NCBI GenBank assembly: GCA_023954855.1
Contig: JAGSGY010000043.1
Span: forward strand, 1-44,591
From: Pseudomonadota bacterium
GTDB taxonomy: Bacteria; Myxococcota_A; UBA796; GCA-2862545
Direction: 5' to 3'
Length of the DNA: 44,591 nt
Shown here: piece after piece, positions 1 to 8,046 of the stretch
Layout of the letters: each line of letters opens with the position of its first letter
Numbering within the stretch: the first letter of the stretch is position 1
Notes under the pieces: model-generated
Databases searched by the model: none
Seen by the model: only the letters and a program-made list of their open reading frames with translations
Told to the model about the DNA's origin: nothing
Translations under genes and position numbers: made by a program

Positions 1-133
1 ACCGACGCGGATGCCGACACCGACGCGGATGCCGACACCGACGCGGATGCCGACACCGACGCGGATGCCGACACCGACGCGGATGCCGACACCGACGCGG
101 ATGCCGACACCGACGCGGATGCCGACACCGACG
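1..133 (+). repeat. 18-bp tandem repeat, seven perfect copies
   Basis: The unit accgacgcggatgccgac occurs seven times without a mismatch from 1 to 126, followed by a 7-base partial copy. It is in frame and encodes TDADAD. Perfect identity at the DNA level implies recent expansion or ongoing slippage. The array may continue left of the window, so the true copy number is unknown. Confidence 0.95.
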
Positions 134-546
134 TGTCGCGGACCTCGATCACCATCGGCGAGTTTTGCGGCGGCGAGCCGACGCTCGGCACCGGGGCCTA
201 CCAGGGCACGCTCGCCTCGAACCTCAATGACTTCAGCTCGGGCTGCGGTCGCTCGGCTGCTGGACGCGAAGGGTCGGTCAAGGTGGAGGTGCCGGCGGGG
301 CAGACCCTCACGGTCGACTACCGCTCCACCGCGGATGACGGCGTGCTCTACATCCTCGACACCTGCCCCGTCATGAGCAGCTGCATCGACAGCGTCGACT
401 CGACTGGCGACGGCGGCCTAGAGACCCTGTCCTGGACGAACAGCGGTGGATCCGCGAGCACGGTCCACGTGTTCCTCGACAACTTTGGCTCCGTCGGCTT
501 CGGTACTGGCGGCGGACCGTTCGAGCTCGACATCACCGTCGAGTAG
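1..546 (+). CDS. Asp-rich repeat protein with PPC-like C-terminal domain (5' partial)
   Basis: The reading frame is open from base 1, so the N-terminus lies outside the window; the GTG at 133 is an internal codon, not the start. The first 42 residues are seven copies of the hexapeptide TDADAD, an acidic linker typical of secreted myxobacterial proteins. The following 135 residues look like a pre-peptidase C-terminal (PPC)-type beta-sandwich: regularly spaced Cys and aromatic positions, a VEVPAGQTLTVDY strand pair, a YILDTCP segment and a final FELDITVE strand. PPC-like domains sit at the end of exported proteins and are often needed for export or surface display. I infer a secreted or surface lipoprotein; the missing N-terminus should carry the signal peptide. 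No enzyme domain is visible. Confidence 0.75.
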   Translation, partial: TDADADTDADADTDADADTDADADTDADADTDADADTDADADTDVSRTSITIGEFCGGEPTLGTGAYQGTLASNLNDFSSGCGRSAAGREGSVKVEVPAGQTLTVDYRSTADDGVLYILDTCPVMSSCIDSVDSTGDGGLETLSWTNSGGSASTVHVFLDNFGSVGFGTGGGPFELDITVE

Positions 547-552
547 GGTGGT

Positions 553-1305
553 CTACGGCCGTCGATCCATGCGCATGACGCGCAGCGGGTAGGTACCCGG
601 GCATTCCTTGCCGCCGGCGGCGAGGATCAGTCGGCCACGGGACCCCATGCGAGCGTCTTCGCGTACCTTCCAGCCGATGTGGTTCATCCGCGTGATGCTC
701 CAGCGTGTGGCATCGTCGTCGCCGACGCCCGGTAGACCCACGATGACGGTGGAGCGCTCACATGCGCTGTGCACGCGTTCGAGCGTCGCTTCGAGTTGGT
801 CCTGGTTCATACGACCGGCGAGCCCCTCCATCAGCACAACCGAGCGACCGTCACGGCGATTGTCGATGGTCCACGAGGCTGGAGGAAGGGCTCTACGCAC
901 CACCTTCGCCCAAGCTTCGGCGTACGGACTGTTCTCGAGCAACGCGTTCTTGACCGAGAACAAGCTCGGCTCTTCGACTTCACGAACCGAGCGAAACACG
1001 TCCGCCAGACGGGGCACCAATCGGAACCAGCGCGCATCGAAGCCGGGTCCGAGGCTCCACAGATGAAGGGGCTCATTCTGGTCTCGCGCCACCAGAGCGA
1101 CCTCGGTGAGCATGCGATCCACCACCGCGGTGCGTGCGCGAATGGTGGTGAACGCCGCCTGTGCAGCCCCGTACGGATGCAGGTCAGCCTGCTGCTTGAG
1201 CATCCACGCTGCGACGGGGTCGGTGGCCGCACGCACCCGTCCACTGCGGGCTTCGCCGAGAGCAGAGAGCGTCAGTCGAGTGATGAGGGGGAGGCGGTTA
1301 TCCAT
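553..1305 (-). CDS. LCMT-family SAM-dependent methyltransferase
   Basis: A 250-residue protein that resembles the leucine carboxyl methyltransferase / TcmP-type O-methyltransferase family. The visible signature is the motif I region WSLGPGFDARWFRL (about residues 83-96), which corresponds to the family's LGAGLDTRAYRL, preceded by an Arg-rich ARTAVVDRML helix. The expected role is SAM-dependent methyl transfer to a small molecule or carboxyl group in the cytoplasm; the substrate cannot be read from the sequence. The stop lies 6 bases from the stop of the convergent gene to its left, and the next gene on the right is divergent, so it is probably transcribed alone. Confidence 0.6.
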   Translation of the reverse strand: MDNRLPLITRLTLSALGEARSGRVRAATDPVAAWMLKQQADLHPYGAAQAAFTTIRARTAVVDRMLTEVALVARDQNEPLHLWSLGPGFDARWFRLVPRLADVFRSVREVEEPSLFSVKNALLENSPYAEAWAKVVRRALPPASWTIDNRRDGRSVVLMEGLAGRMNQDQLEATLERVHSACERSTVIVGLPGVGDDDATRWSITRMNHIGWKVREDARMGSRGRLILAAGGKECPGTYPLRVMRMDRRP

Positions 1306-1414
1306 GGACCCTGTGCAAGGACCGGGACAGTCTACAGGCAGATCGGCTGCGCGCGTGCCTCACCGCTTGACGACGGGCCTGAGCGCGTGGCCAAATGCGC
1401 TCGGAGGCCGCCTG

Positions 1415-1828
1415 ATGCGCACCCTGGTCCCAGTCCTCATCTTTGCCCTGTCGGGTTGCACGGCGATCAAGTCGTCGGTGCACCTCGTGCAAGCGGAGCA
1501 AGCCGTCACGCGTGCCGAGCAGCGCAACGCGGACGACGATGCGATCTACGAGTACACGATGTCGCTCCGCTACCTCGAGAAGGCCCGTGAAGAGAACGGC
1601 TACTCGGACTACAAGGACTCCACCACGCTGTCGAAGGCGGCGGTGGAATGGGCCGAACAGGCCGTGAGCGCCGTAGAGATGGGTGGCTCGACCTACCGCC
1701 CGACCGCGCCCGCAGAGGCGGACGACGAGTCGATCCCCGAAGAGACCGATGACGTCGAGGTCATCGACGAGTCCTTGCCCGACCTTGGCGATGACGACCT
1801 TCCCGAAGACCTGCTCGAGGACGAGTAA
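1415..1828 (+). CDS. Small acidic lipoprotein paired with OmpA
   Basis: 137 residues. The signal peptide ends in lipobox LSGC (Cys15), so the mature protein should be lipid-anchored. The middle (about residues 20-80) is predicted helical with a TPR/coiled-coil character, similar in feel to DUF4398-type proteins that precede OmpA genes. The last 40 residues are strongly acidic (Asp/Glu-rich). The ATG at 1415 is chosen because GGAGG sits at 1403-1407 and because the lipobox falls at the right distance; longer upstream extensions have no signal. Its TAA abuts the GTG of the OmpA-like gene without any gap, so the two are almost certainly cotranscribed and translationally coupled. I infer an envelope or peptidoglycan-linked complex. 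Confidence 0.7.
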   Translation: MRTLVPVLIFALSGCTAIKSSVHLVQAEQAVTRAEQRNADDDAIYEYTMSLRYLEKAREENGYSDYKDSTTLSKAAVEWAEQAVSAVEMGGSTYRPTAPAEADDESIPEETDDVEVIDESLPDLGDDDLPEDLLEDE

Positions 1829-3172
1829 GTGCAGAAGAAACCTTTCCTGCTCACGCTCTTGCTCGTCGCCGCATGCGTCGACCCGCGCACAGTGCAGCAG
1901 ACCCTCGACCAGACCGAAGACCTGATCAAGCAGGCCAACGCGGTGCACGCCCGCATCTGCGCGCCCGAGCACCTCGCGAACGCCGAGTCCGGCGTCGACT
2001 TCGTGCAGCTCGAGTACAAGCAGGGCAGTGTTCAGCGGGCCTACGATCACGTGCAGTTCGCGCACTCCGAGGCGGCTCTCGCCCTCGAGGTGGCGACGCC
2101 CTGTGGCACTGCCGATCGCGACGAAGACACGATTGTCGACCTCTTCGACGACTGCCCGGACGAGCCTGAAGACTTCGATGGTGTCGAGGACGAAGATGGC
2201 TGCCGCGACATCGACCCGAATGGCGACGAAGATGCCGACGGCATCGTCAACAAGGACGATGCGTGCATGTACGAGCCCGAGGACCTCGACGGGCACGATG
2301 ACCTCGACGGCTGCCCCGAAGAGTCCGCAGATACCGATGGCGACGGCCTGATCGACGCCCTCGATGCCTGTCCGCAAGAGCCCGAGGATGTCGACCAGTT
2401 CCGCGACAGCGATGGCTGTCCCGATCCCGACAACGACGCCGACACCGTGCTCGATGTGCAGGATGCCTGCATCGACGTGCCCGAGGACCTCGACGGCTGG
2501 GAAGACACTGACGGCTGCCCCGAGGAAGACAACGACCTCGACGGCATCGTCGACCTCGACGACGCCTGTCCCGACGTGGCCGGCGACATCAAGTACAACG
2601 GCTGTCCGCCGACGGACCGTGACGGCGACCTGATCGAGGACCACGAAGACAAGTGTCCCGATGAGCCGGGCATCCCCGAGAAGCAGGGCTGCCCCGAGAC
2701 CGACCGCGACAACGACGGCTTTGTCGACGACGTCGACCAGTGCCCCGACGAGCCCGAGACGGTGAACGAGTACCTCGACGACGATGGCTGTCCCGATAGC
2801 AAGCCGTCGCGGGTCAAGATCACGCGTACCCAGGTCGAGATCACCGAGATGATCTTGTTCGACACGGGCAAGGCGACCATCAAGTCCGCCAGCCACGCGG
2901 TGCTCAACGACGTGAAGCAGGTGCTTCTCGACCGGCCCACCATGGAGCTGCGCATCGAGGGTCACACCGACAGCCAGGGCTCCGACGTCTTCAACATGAA
3001 GCTGTCGCGCGAGCGCGCCGCATCGGTTCTGCAGTTCCTCGTCGACGGCGGCATCGAGGCAAGCCGTCTCGACTCCAAGGGCTACGGCGAGACCAGTCCG
3101 ATCGACACGAACCGCACCGCCGAGGGCCGTCAGGCCAACCGTCGCGTCGAGTTCCACATCACGATGCAGTAG
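1829..3172 (+). CDS. OmpA/Pal-like lipoprotein with TSP3 calcium repeats
   Basis: 447 residues. A GTG start follows directly after the upstream stop codon. The N-terminus LLTLLLVAAC gives a lipoprotein signal. Residues about 30-95 are helical. Then about seven thrombospondin type 3 repeats follow, each with the pattern D-x-DGDGxxDxxDxCPxEPED, which bind Ca2+ and form a rigid stalk. The last about 120 residues are an OmpA C-terminal domain: ILFDTGKATI, LRIEGHTDSQG, the NMKLSRERA helix and the QANRRVEF end, which together bind diaminopimelate in peptidoglycan. The probable role is tethering the outer membrane to the cell wall. It forms an operon with the preceding lipoprotein gene, and a GTG-started gene follows 25 bases later. 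Confidence 0.88.
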   Translation: MQKKPFLLTLLLVAACVDPRTVQQTLDQTEDLIKQANAVHARICAPEHLANAESGVDFVQLEYKQGSVQRAYDHVQFAHSEAALALEVATPCGTADRDEDTIVDLFDDCPDEPEDFDGVEDEDGCRDIDPNGDEDADGIVNKDDACMYEPEDLDGHDDLDGCPEESADTDGDGLIDALDACPQEPEDVDQFRDSDGCPDPDNDADTVLDVQDACIDVPEDLDGWEDTDGCPEEDNDLDGIVDLDDACPDVAGDIKYNGCPPTDRDGDLIEDHEDKCPDEPGIPEKQGCPETDRDNDGFVDDVDQCPDEPETVNEYLDDDGCPDSKPSRVKITRTQVEITEMILFDTGKATIKSASHAVLNDVKQVLLDRPTMELRIEGHTDSQGSDVFNMKLSRERAASVLQFLVDGGIEASRLDSKGYGETSPIDTNRTAEGRQANRRVEFHITMQ

Positions 3173-3197
3173 TCTCCGGCGTCTGTCGGAGGTTTCT

Positions 3198-4097
3198 GTG
3201 AATCCACGTGCGGTGGCTTCGGTCGTGGTGGGCTTCGTGCTCGCCGTGGGAATTGGATTCTGGCTCGCCTCGGGTGAGCAGGAGGCTGCGGATGCGGCGG
3301 GCTCGGTCGCGCCTTCAGAGGTCGTAGCCAAGGCGCCGCTTCCAGCCCCGACGGAGCGTCTACGGGACCTGCCGCTCGGCGGTGCACTCCTCGAGCAAGA
3401 CGCGCTTCAGGGGCTGTTTCCAAGCCAGAGCATCGCGCGTTGCGGCGCGCCCGAGGACCTCGGGTCGGGGCGGTACGGCATGCAGAACGCGACGGTGCTG
3501 ATCCGAGACGGGGAGACTTGGGTGCTCGGCGATGCTGGCGGTGAGGGACCGGTGCGCGCCCTGGGCCGCTGGGCCGGGTACCTCACTTGGGAAGGCTCGG
3601 AGTGCAGCTGGGATGCGCCGGAGTTCGTGACCGTTCGCGGGCAAGTCGAGCCGGCTGGGGCCTACCGGGTGGCTGGCTGTCCCGTAGGGGAGGTCGTGGA
3701 GACAGACGCCTCTGGGGCGTTCTCGGTGGTGGTGCCCTTGGGCCAGAAGTGTGCGGCGCGGGCCGTGCATCTCGAAGGAGAGACGACGGCGATGGGACGG
3801 CCGGTCCAGGTCTCTGCGGTGTCCGACCTCGAGATTCGTCTGCGACCGCCCGAGGCCCTGCCCGAGCAGGGCGAGATCCTGGCGATGCTTCGTCCCATGA
3901 CCGAGAAGAGGCTCGTCGAAGAGCGTGCGGAGCTTGAGGCGCTTCGGGAGCTCGATGACCGCCACGCCACCGCCGAGTGGCTCATCGCCATCGCCGAGGA
4001 ACGCGTTGCCTTCTTCGAGGCCGAAGTGAGAGCCTTCGACGATCCGGGCCAGGCCTCGCGCATCGTCGAAGACTTCATCCTCAGCCAGTCGAACTAG
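3198..4097 (+). CDS. Membrane-anchored envelope protein of unknown function
   Basis: 299 residues. The start is GTG at 3198, with CGGAGG at 3187-3192. Residues about 5-25 form a hydrophobic signal or anchor segment (VASVVVGFVLAVGIGFWLA), so the rest should be periplasmic. The middle part is beta-rich with three to four cysteines and a VTVRGQVEPAG-like strand that recalls carboxypeptidase-regulatory-like folds, but weakly. The C-terminal 80 residues are helical and charged. It follows the OmpA gene by 25 bases and probably shares its transcript. The stop overlaps the msrB stop by CTAG (4094-4097). I do not recognise a family. Confidence 0.65.
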   Translation: MNPRAVASVVVGFVLAVGIGFWLASGEQEAADAAGSVAPSEVVAKAPLPAPTERLRDLPLGGALLEQDALQGLFPSQSIARCGAPEDLGSGRYGMQNATVLIRDGETWVLGDAGGEGPVRALGRWAGYLTWEGSECSWDAPEFVTVRGQVEPAGAYRVAGCPVGEVVETDASGAFSVVVPLGQKCAARAVHLEGETTAMGRPVQVSAVSDLEIRLRPPEALPEQGEILAMLRPMTEKRLVEERAELEALRELDDRHATAEWLIAIAEERVAFFEAEVRAFDDPGQASRIVEDFILSQSN

Positions 4098-4618
4098 TCG
4101 CGCTTCTTCTTCGACTTCTTCGTGGCAGCGGGCAGCTTGTCGAGCGCGTTGCCGTTGATGCAGTAGCGCTGTCCAGTCGGCTTCGGGCCGTCCGGAAACA
4201 CGTGGCCGAGGTGGCCCCCGCAGCGTGCACACACGACCTCGGTGCGGACCATGCCGAACTGGGTGTCGGTGATCTCGTCGACGCGGTCGGCGGCGATGGG
4301 GGCGTAGTAGCTGGGCCAGCCCGTGCCGGACTCGAACTTGGTGTCGGCGTCGAACAGCTCGAGCCCGCAGCCGCCACAGGTGTAGATGCCGCGCTCGTGG
4401 TCGTCCCAGAAGTCTCCGGTGAAGGCCCGCTCGGTTCCGGCCTCACGCAGAATGCGGAACTCCTCGGCGGTCAGGGCTTCCTGCCACTCGGCGACGGTCT
4501 TTACCACCCGGTCATCGCGGGAGGGCTCGGGGCGCTCGGCGGTCGACGCGAGCGAAGAGCCGAGCATGGCGAGCAGCACCGAGCCGCTGGCAATCAGAGC
4601 GAGGGAGATCTTGGTCAT
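4094..4618 (-). CDS. msrB: Peptide-methionine (R)-S-oxide reductase, exported
   Basis: 174 residues. It reduces the R-epimer of methionine sulfoxide in proteins. All family marks are visible: zinc site CGGC (Cys81, Cys84) and CARC (Cys130, Cys133), the SGTGWPSYY motif, GGHLGHVFPDGP, and the catalytic Cys153 in RYCINGNAL. Residues 1-25 form a signal peptide ending near LASTA, so it should act in the periplasm on oxidised envelope proteins. ATG 4618 is chosen because GGAGGCTCC precedes it and because a signal peptide follows; the frame stays open upstream without any similarity. No thioredoxin-type reductant gene is adjacent. The tail ends in a Lys-rich stretch (KKSKKKRD). Confidence 0.93.
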   Translation of the reverse strand: MTKISLALIASGSVLLAMLGSSLASTAERPEPSRDDRVVKTVAEWQEALTAEEFRILREAGTERAFTGDFWDDHERGIYTCGGCGLELFDADTKFESGTGWPSYYAPIAADRVDEITDTQFGMVRTEVVCARCGGHLGHVFPDGPKPTGQRYCINGNALDKLPAATKKSKKKRD

Positions 4619-4786
4619 GGAGCCTCCTGAGGGTTCTATCCTGCAGTACGCCGCAGCGGTTCGCACGGTTACCTGGTGTCGACGATTTGTCGGCTCATGA
4701 GGGCGAACCCGCTGAATGGCGAATGTTCGTCCAGGGCGGTCGAAAGGGCCTGATCGGGATATTGGGCGGGTCCTGCCGGAGGCTTC

Positions 4787-6268
4787 ATGACCGCTCTCGA
4801 TACGCTCCACTCGATCCGCTCCGCTACGGGCACTGCGCAGACGACGGGTCTGTCCGATGACGTCATCGAACGCTTTCTTGGGACCGACCCGAGCTTGGGC
4901 CAGGCGATCGCGCTTGCGGCCGATGCGTTCAAGGTGGCTCAGGCGAACTTCCCCGAGCTTCTCGGCGACGAAGTCGATGCGATTCAGGCCATCCAAGCCG
5001 GCTACGTGAACTTCTACTCGTCGGGCGCGGTCAACCCCTACGTCTCGCTCGCGGCGAAGGGCGCTTGGCTCATCACGCTGCATGGCGCAGTGCTCCACGA
5101 CTCCGGCGGCTACGGCATGCTCGGCTTCGGGCACAACCCCGACGCGGTGATCGAGGCCATGGCCCGTCCCGCCGTCATGGCGAACATCATGACCGCCAAC
5201 CTCGCGCAGATCGGCCTTGAGAAGGGGCTTCGCAAGGAGCTCGGCCACGCTCGGGCCGACGGCTGTCCCTTCGAGCGCTTCCTCTGCATGAACTCCGGTT
5301 CCGAGGCGATGACCGTCGCTTCGCGCATCACCGACATCAACGCGAAGAACGTTGCGAACGGGCGTCGCACCGTGTTCCTCGGCGTCGAGCACGCCTTCCA
5401 TGGCCGCACGGACCGCCCGGCGCAGCTCTCGGACTCGTCACTGCCGACGTACCGCAAGTTCTGCAAGTCCTTCGCCGAGCGCGACAACCTCTGGACGGTG
5501 CCCGCGAACGACGTGGCGGCCCTCGAGGCAGCGTTCACACGCGCCGCCGAAGAGAACGTGTTCATCGAGGCGATGTTCATGGAGCCGGTACAGGGCGAGG
5601 GCAGCCCGGGCATGGCGATGAGTCGCCCCTTCTACGACGCCGCTCGCCGGCTGACTCGCGCCCACGACGCGCTGTTCATCATCGACAGCATCCAGGCCGG
5701 CTTGCGGACCTGGGGCACGCTGTCGCTCGTCGACTACCCCGGCTTCGAAGACTGCGACCCGCCGGACATGGAGAGCTGGTCCAAGGCGCTCAACGGCGGT
5801 CAGTACCCGCTGTCGGTGCTGGGTCTGTCCAAGCGTGCCGTCGAGGTCTACCAGCGCGGCGTATACGGCAACACCATGACCACCAACCCGCGTGCCCTCG
5901 ACGTCGCCATCTCGGTACTCGACCAGATCGACGACGAGCTGCGCGCGAACATCCGCCGGCAGGGTGCCGCCTTTGTGACGGACCTCGAGGCCCTCGCCGA
6001 AGAGTTCCCCGGACTCATCCTCGAAGTGCAGGGCACCGGCCTGTTGTTCTGTGCCGAGCTCGACCCCGACCAGGCGACCGTCATCGGCCCCGGCTCGGCG
6101 GAGATTCGCATGCGCATGCGCGGCATTGGCGTCATCCATGGTGGCCGCAACGCGCTTCGCTTCACCCCGCACTTCCGCATCACCGATGCCGAGCGCGCGC
6201 TGGTGATCGACACGCTTCGCGAGGTTCTCGCCGAGATTCGCTCCGAGCAGCAGGCCGTCGCCAAGTAG
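4787..6268 (+). CDS. Class III PLP-dependent aminotransferase
   Basis: 493 residues, a usual length for fold-type I class III aminotransferases with an N-terminal extension. Visible marks are FLCMNSGSEAMTVASRI (phosphate-binding loop), VEHAFHGRT, the FMEPVQGEGS segment, IIDSIQAGLRTWG around the pyridine-binding Asp, and SKALNGGQYPLS with the probable PLP lysine Lys333. In most relatives the Asp is followed by Glu (DEVQ); here it is DSIQ, which suggests a divergent subfamily. The reaction should be transfer of a terminal amino group to 2-oxoglutarate or pyruvate; the substrate is unknown. The ATG at 4787 is preceded by GGAGG. The downstream TrmO gene begins 67 bases after the stop. Confidence 0.85.
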   Translation: MTALDTLHSIRSATGTAQTTGLSDDVIERFLGTDPSLGQAIALAADAFKVAQANFPELLGDEVDAIQAIQAGYVNFYSSGAVNPYVSLAAKGAWLITLHGAVLHDSGGYGMLGFGHNPDAVIEAMARPAVMANIMTANLAQIGLEKGLRKELGHARADGCPFERFLCMNSGSEAMTVASRITDINAKNVANGRRTVFLGVEHAFHGRTDRPAQLSDSSLPTYRKFCKSFAERDNLWTVPANDVAALEAAFTRAAEENVFIEAMFMEPVQGEGSPGMAMSRPFYDAARRLTRAHDALFIIDSIQAGLRTWGTLSLVDYPGFEDCDPPDMESWSKALNGGQYPLSVLGLSKRAVEVYQRGVYGNTMTTNPRALDVAISVLDQIDDELRANIRRQGAAFVTDLEALAEEFPGLILEVQGTGLLFCAELDPDQATVIGPGSAEIRMRMRGIGVIHGGRNALRFTPHFRITDAERALVIDTLREVLAEIRSEQQAVAK

Positions 6269-6335
6269 TGAGGTCGCGCTGAAGGGTCCCAAGCCAGCCA
6301 AGAACTACACCCATGTCGTCGAGACCCCCGAGTCG

Positions 6336-6797
6336 GTGACGGCCAGGGTGATTGCCGTGGTGCACTCGCCCTGGACCGAGAGACACGGCACTCCGCGTCA
6401 GCCGCTACGCGCGCTGGGGATGGAGTCGGGCATCGTCGATGGCACGGTCGAGCTCAAGCGCGACATCGCGATCGAGTTTCTTCAGGACCTCGAGAGCTTT
6501 AGCCACATCTGGTTACTGCCCTGGTTTCACCTGAATAATCCGCGACGCCGTCCCTTGGTCACTCCGCCGAGGGGTGGGCCTAAGCGCGGCGTGCTCTCGA
6601 CCCGCGCGCCCCACCGACCCAATCCGCTCGGACTGTCGGTGGTACGCCTACTCAAGGTGGAAGGACGGGTGCTGCACGTACGTGGCCTGGACCTGCTCAA
6701 CGGCACGCCGATCCTCGACATCAAGCCGTACATCAGCGACTACGATGCGCTTCCCGAGGCCTCGCGAGGTTGGCTGGAAGACATGCCCAACCCGTAG
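6336..6797 (+). CDS. trmO: tRNA (N6-threonylcarbamoyladenosine37-N6)-methyltransferase TrmO (TsaA/YaeB family)
   Basis: 153 residues, matching the single-domain core of the TsaA/UPF0066 family, which uses SAM to methylate t6A37 in some tRNAs. Visible marks are VVHSPWTERHGTPRQP at the N-terminus, FLQDLESFSHIWLLPWFH, RGVLSTRAPHRPNPLGLSVV (family hallmark RxPxRPNPIG) and LLNGTPILDIKPYI at the end. GTG 6336 is used as the start because the core begins right after it; the frame is open upstream for about 20 codons without a good start codon. It probably shares a transcript with the aminotransferase. Confidence 0.88.
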   Translation: MTARVIAVVHSPWTERHGTPRQPLRALGMESGIVDGTVELKRDIAIEFLQDLESFSHIWLLPWFHLNNPRRRPLVTPPRGGPKRGVLSTRAPHRPNPLGLSVVRLLKVEGRVLHVRGLDLLNGTPILDIKPYISDYDALPEASRGWLEDMPNP

Positions 6798-6834
6798 AAA
6801 AGCCGCGTATACTGGGCGCCATCTCGGAGTGCCT

Positions 6835-7641
6835 TTGCGCCTGTTCTTCCTGCTGTTCCTCGCGGGCTGCTCACCTTCGCTGCCGGACTTCACGCCGACC
6901 GACGACGACGATGTCGAGACCGGTCTGTTCTTCGACGGCATGCGCATCGCGCCCGGAATGCTCAGCTTCTTTGAAGACGATGTCTGTCCGGATGGATGGT
7001 CCGAGTGGGAGGCTGGGGCTGGACGCGCTTTGGTCGGGGCCAACGAGGGCGACAAGGTCGGCACCACCACCGGCACGGCGCTCGAAGACCACGTGCCGGC
7101 AGCACACAGTCACGCGGTGACTGGCGATGTCGCCGTGGGTTCGGCGGGTGTCGCGGGCATCCAGGGCTGCTGCAACACTTCGCCGGGGTCCGAGGGTACC
7201 TACGCTGTGGCGAATGGGGTGGGAGACGAGCGCGACACCCGACTACCCACGATCGCGATGCGGGTCTGCAAGAAGGACGGAAGCACCAACCGCAGCCCCG
7301 AGACCGACATCTACCCGAGCGGGACCGTGGCCTACTTCGACCGTCCTGCCTGCCCCACGGCTTGGTCCCAGCTGCTCGAGGGCAAGGGGCGTCTCGTCGT
7401 AGGACTGACCATGTTCGGTGACCCCCTGCAGACCGTCGGAACCCCGCTCGCGGATGGCGAAGACCGCACCCATAGCCATGCGGTGACCGGGTCGGCCACG
7501 GTGTCTTCCAACCCGATCTCCGGCGCGTCCGGAGGGTCGATGTACGCGGCCTCCGGCGCTCATTCCATGAGCGGAGGCGTCACCGATGAGGGCACCAGCG
7601 GCCTTCCCACCGTCGCAGCGCTCCTCTGCGCGAAGGACTGA
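6835..7641 (+). CDS. Lipoprotein with two tail-collar-like HxH modules
   Basis: About 268 residues from the TTG at 6835 (GGAG at 6826-6829); an in-frame GTG at 6829 is an alternative. The signal peptide FFLLFLAGC gives a lipobox, then an Asp-rich linker. Two similar modules follow, at about residues 40-150 and 158-268. Each opens with a Cys-Pro-x-x-W motif (VCPDGWSEW; ACPTAWSQL), continues with GRALVG or GRLVVG, then an HSHAVTG motif, a Gly/Ser-rich stretch, and closes with LPT(I/V)A...C. This layout recalls phage tail-collar and short-tail-fibre tips, where HxH motifs bind metal. Module-end Cys pairs could form disulfides. A third module is the next gene. I infer a surface-displayed trimeric fibre-like lipoprotein; binding partners are unknown. 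Confidence 0.65.
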   Translation: MRLFFLLFLAGCSPSLPDFTPTDDDDVETGLFFDGMRIAPGMLSFFEDDVCPDGWSEWEAGAGRALVGANEGDKVGTTTGTALEDHVPAAHSHAVTGDVAVGSAGVAGIQGCCNTSPGSEGTYAVANGVGDERDTRLPTIAMRVCKKDGSTNRSPETDIYPSGTVAYFDRPACPTAWSQLLEGKGRLVVGLTMFGDPLQTVGTPLADGEDRTHSHAVTGSATVSSNPISGASGGSMYAASGAHSMSGGVTDEGTSGLPTVAALLCAKD

Positions 7642-7644
7642 AGC

Positions 7645-8046
7645 ATGCGTGTTCTCTGGGTCCTGGCCCTGCTGTTCGCCCCCGCACTCGCCGACACCGG
7701 CGTGGTCGAAGAGATCCCTGTCGGCAGCGTGCTCTACATGAACGCAGCGGCCTGTCCCGAGGGTTGGACCGAGCCGTTTGAGCAGCGTGGCCGCATCGTC
7801 GTCGGCGTGACCTCCAACAACAGCATCGGCGACACCTCCGGCGAGCCCCTCGAAGCGGGCGAGGACCGCGAACATGGCCATGCGGTGACCGGCGAAATCA
7901 GCGTGCCGTCCGAGAGCGTAGCGCTCGCGAGCGGCGGCAGCAACGGCATCGGCGGCAACGGCACCTTTGCGGTGACCGGCACCGCCGAGCCCGTCAGCGC
8001 CGGGCTTCCGACGGTGGCCTTGCGCGCCTGTCGCTTCGGCGGCTAG
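7645..8046 (+). CDS. Secreted single tail-collar-like HxH module protein
   Basis: 133 residues, starting 4 bases after the preceding stop. A signal peptide ([16 protein letters not shown]) is followed by one module of the same kind as in the upstream lipoprotein: [31 protein letters not shown], a Gly/Ser/Asn-rich middle and [10 protein letters not shown] near the end. It lacks a lipobox, so it would be free in the periplasm or secreted. The three modules across two genes look like tandem duplication followed by splitting. The stop overlaps the hsaF stop by CTAG (8043-8046). Confidence 0.7.
   Translation: MRVLWVLALLFAPALADTGVVEEIPVGSVLYMNAAACPEGWTEPFEQRGRIVVGVTSNNSIGDTSGEPLEAGEDREHGHAVTGEISVPSESVALASGGSNGIGGNGTFAVTGTAEPVSAGLPTVALRACRFGG

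Noticed and set aside
1-133. The 18-bp repeats as a CRISPR array
   Set aside because: There are no spacers; the units are contiguous, in frame and encode a TDADAD linker.
1298-3331. A very long open frame on the minus strand opposite the lipoprotein/OmpA genes
   Set aside because: It mirrors the Asp-rich TSP3 repeats (GAC read backwards as GTC), has no plausible start or domain, and the plus-strand genes have clear motifs.
5552-5565. A KstR-like core (AACGTGTT) within the aminotransferase gene
   Set aside because: The outer T and A of the motif are missing and the bases encode the ordinary residues ENVF inside a gene.
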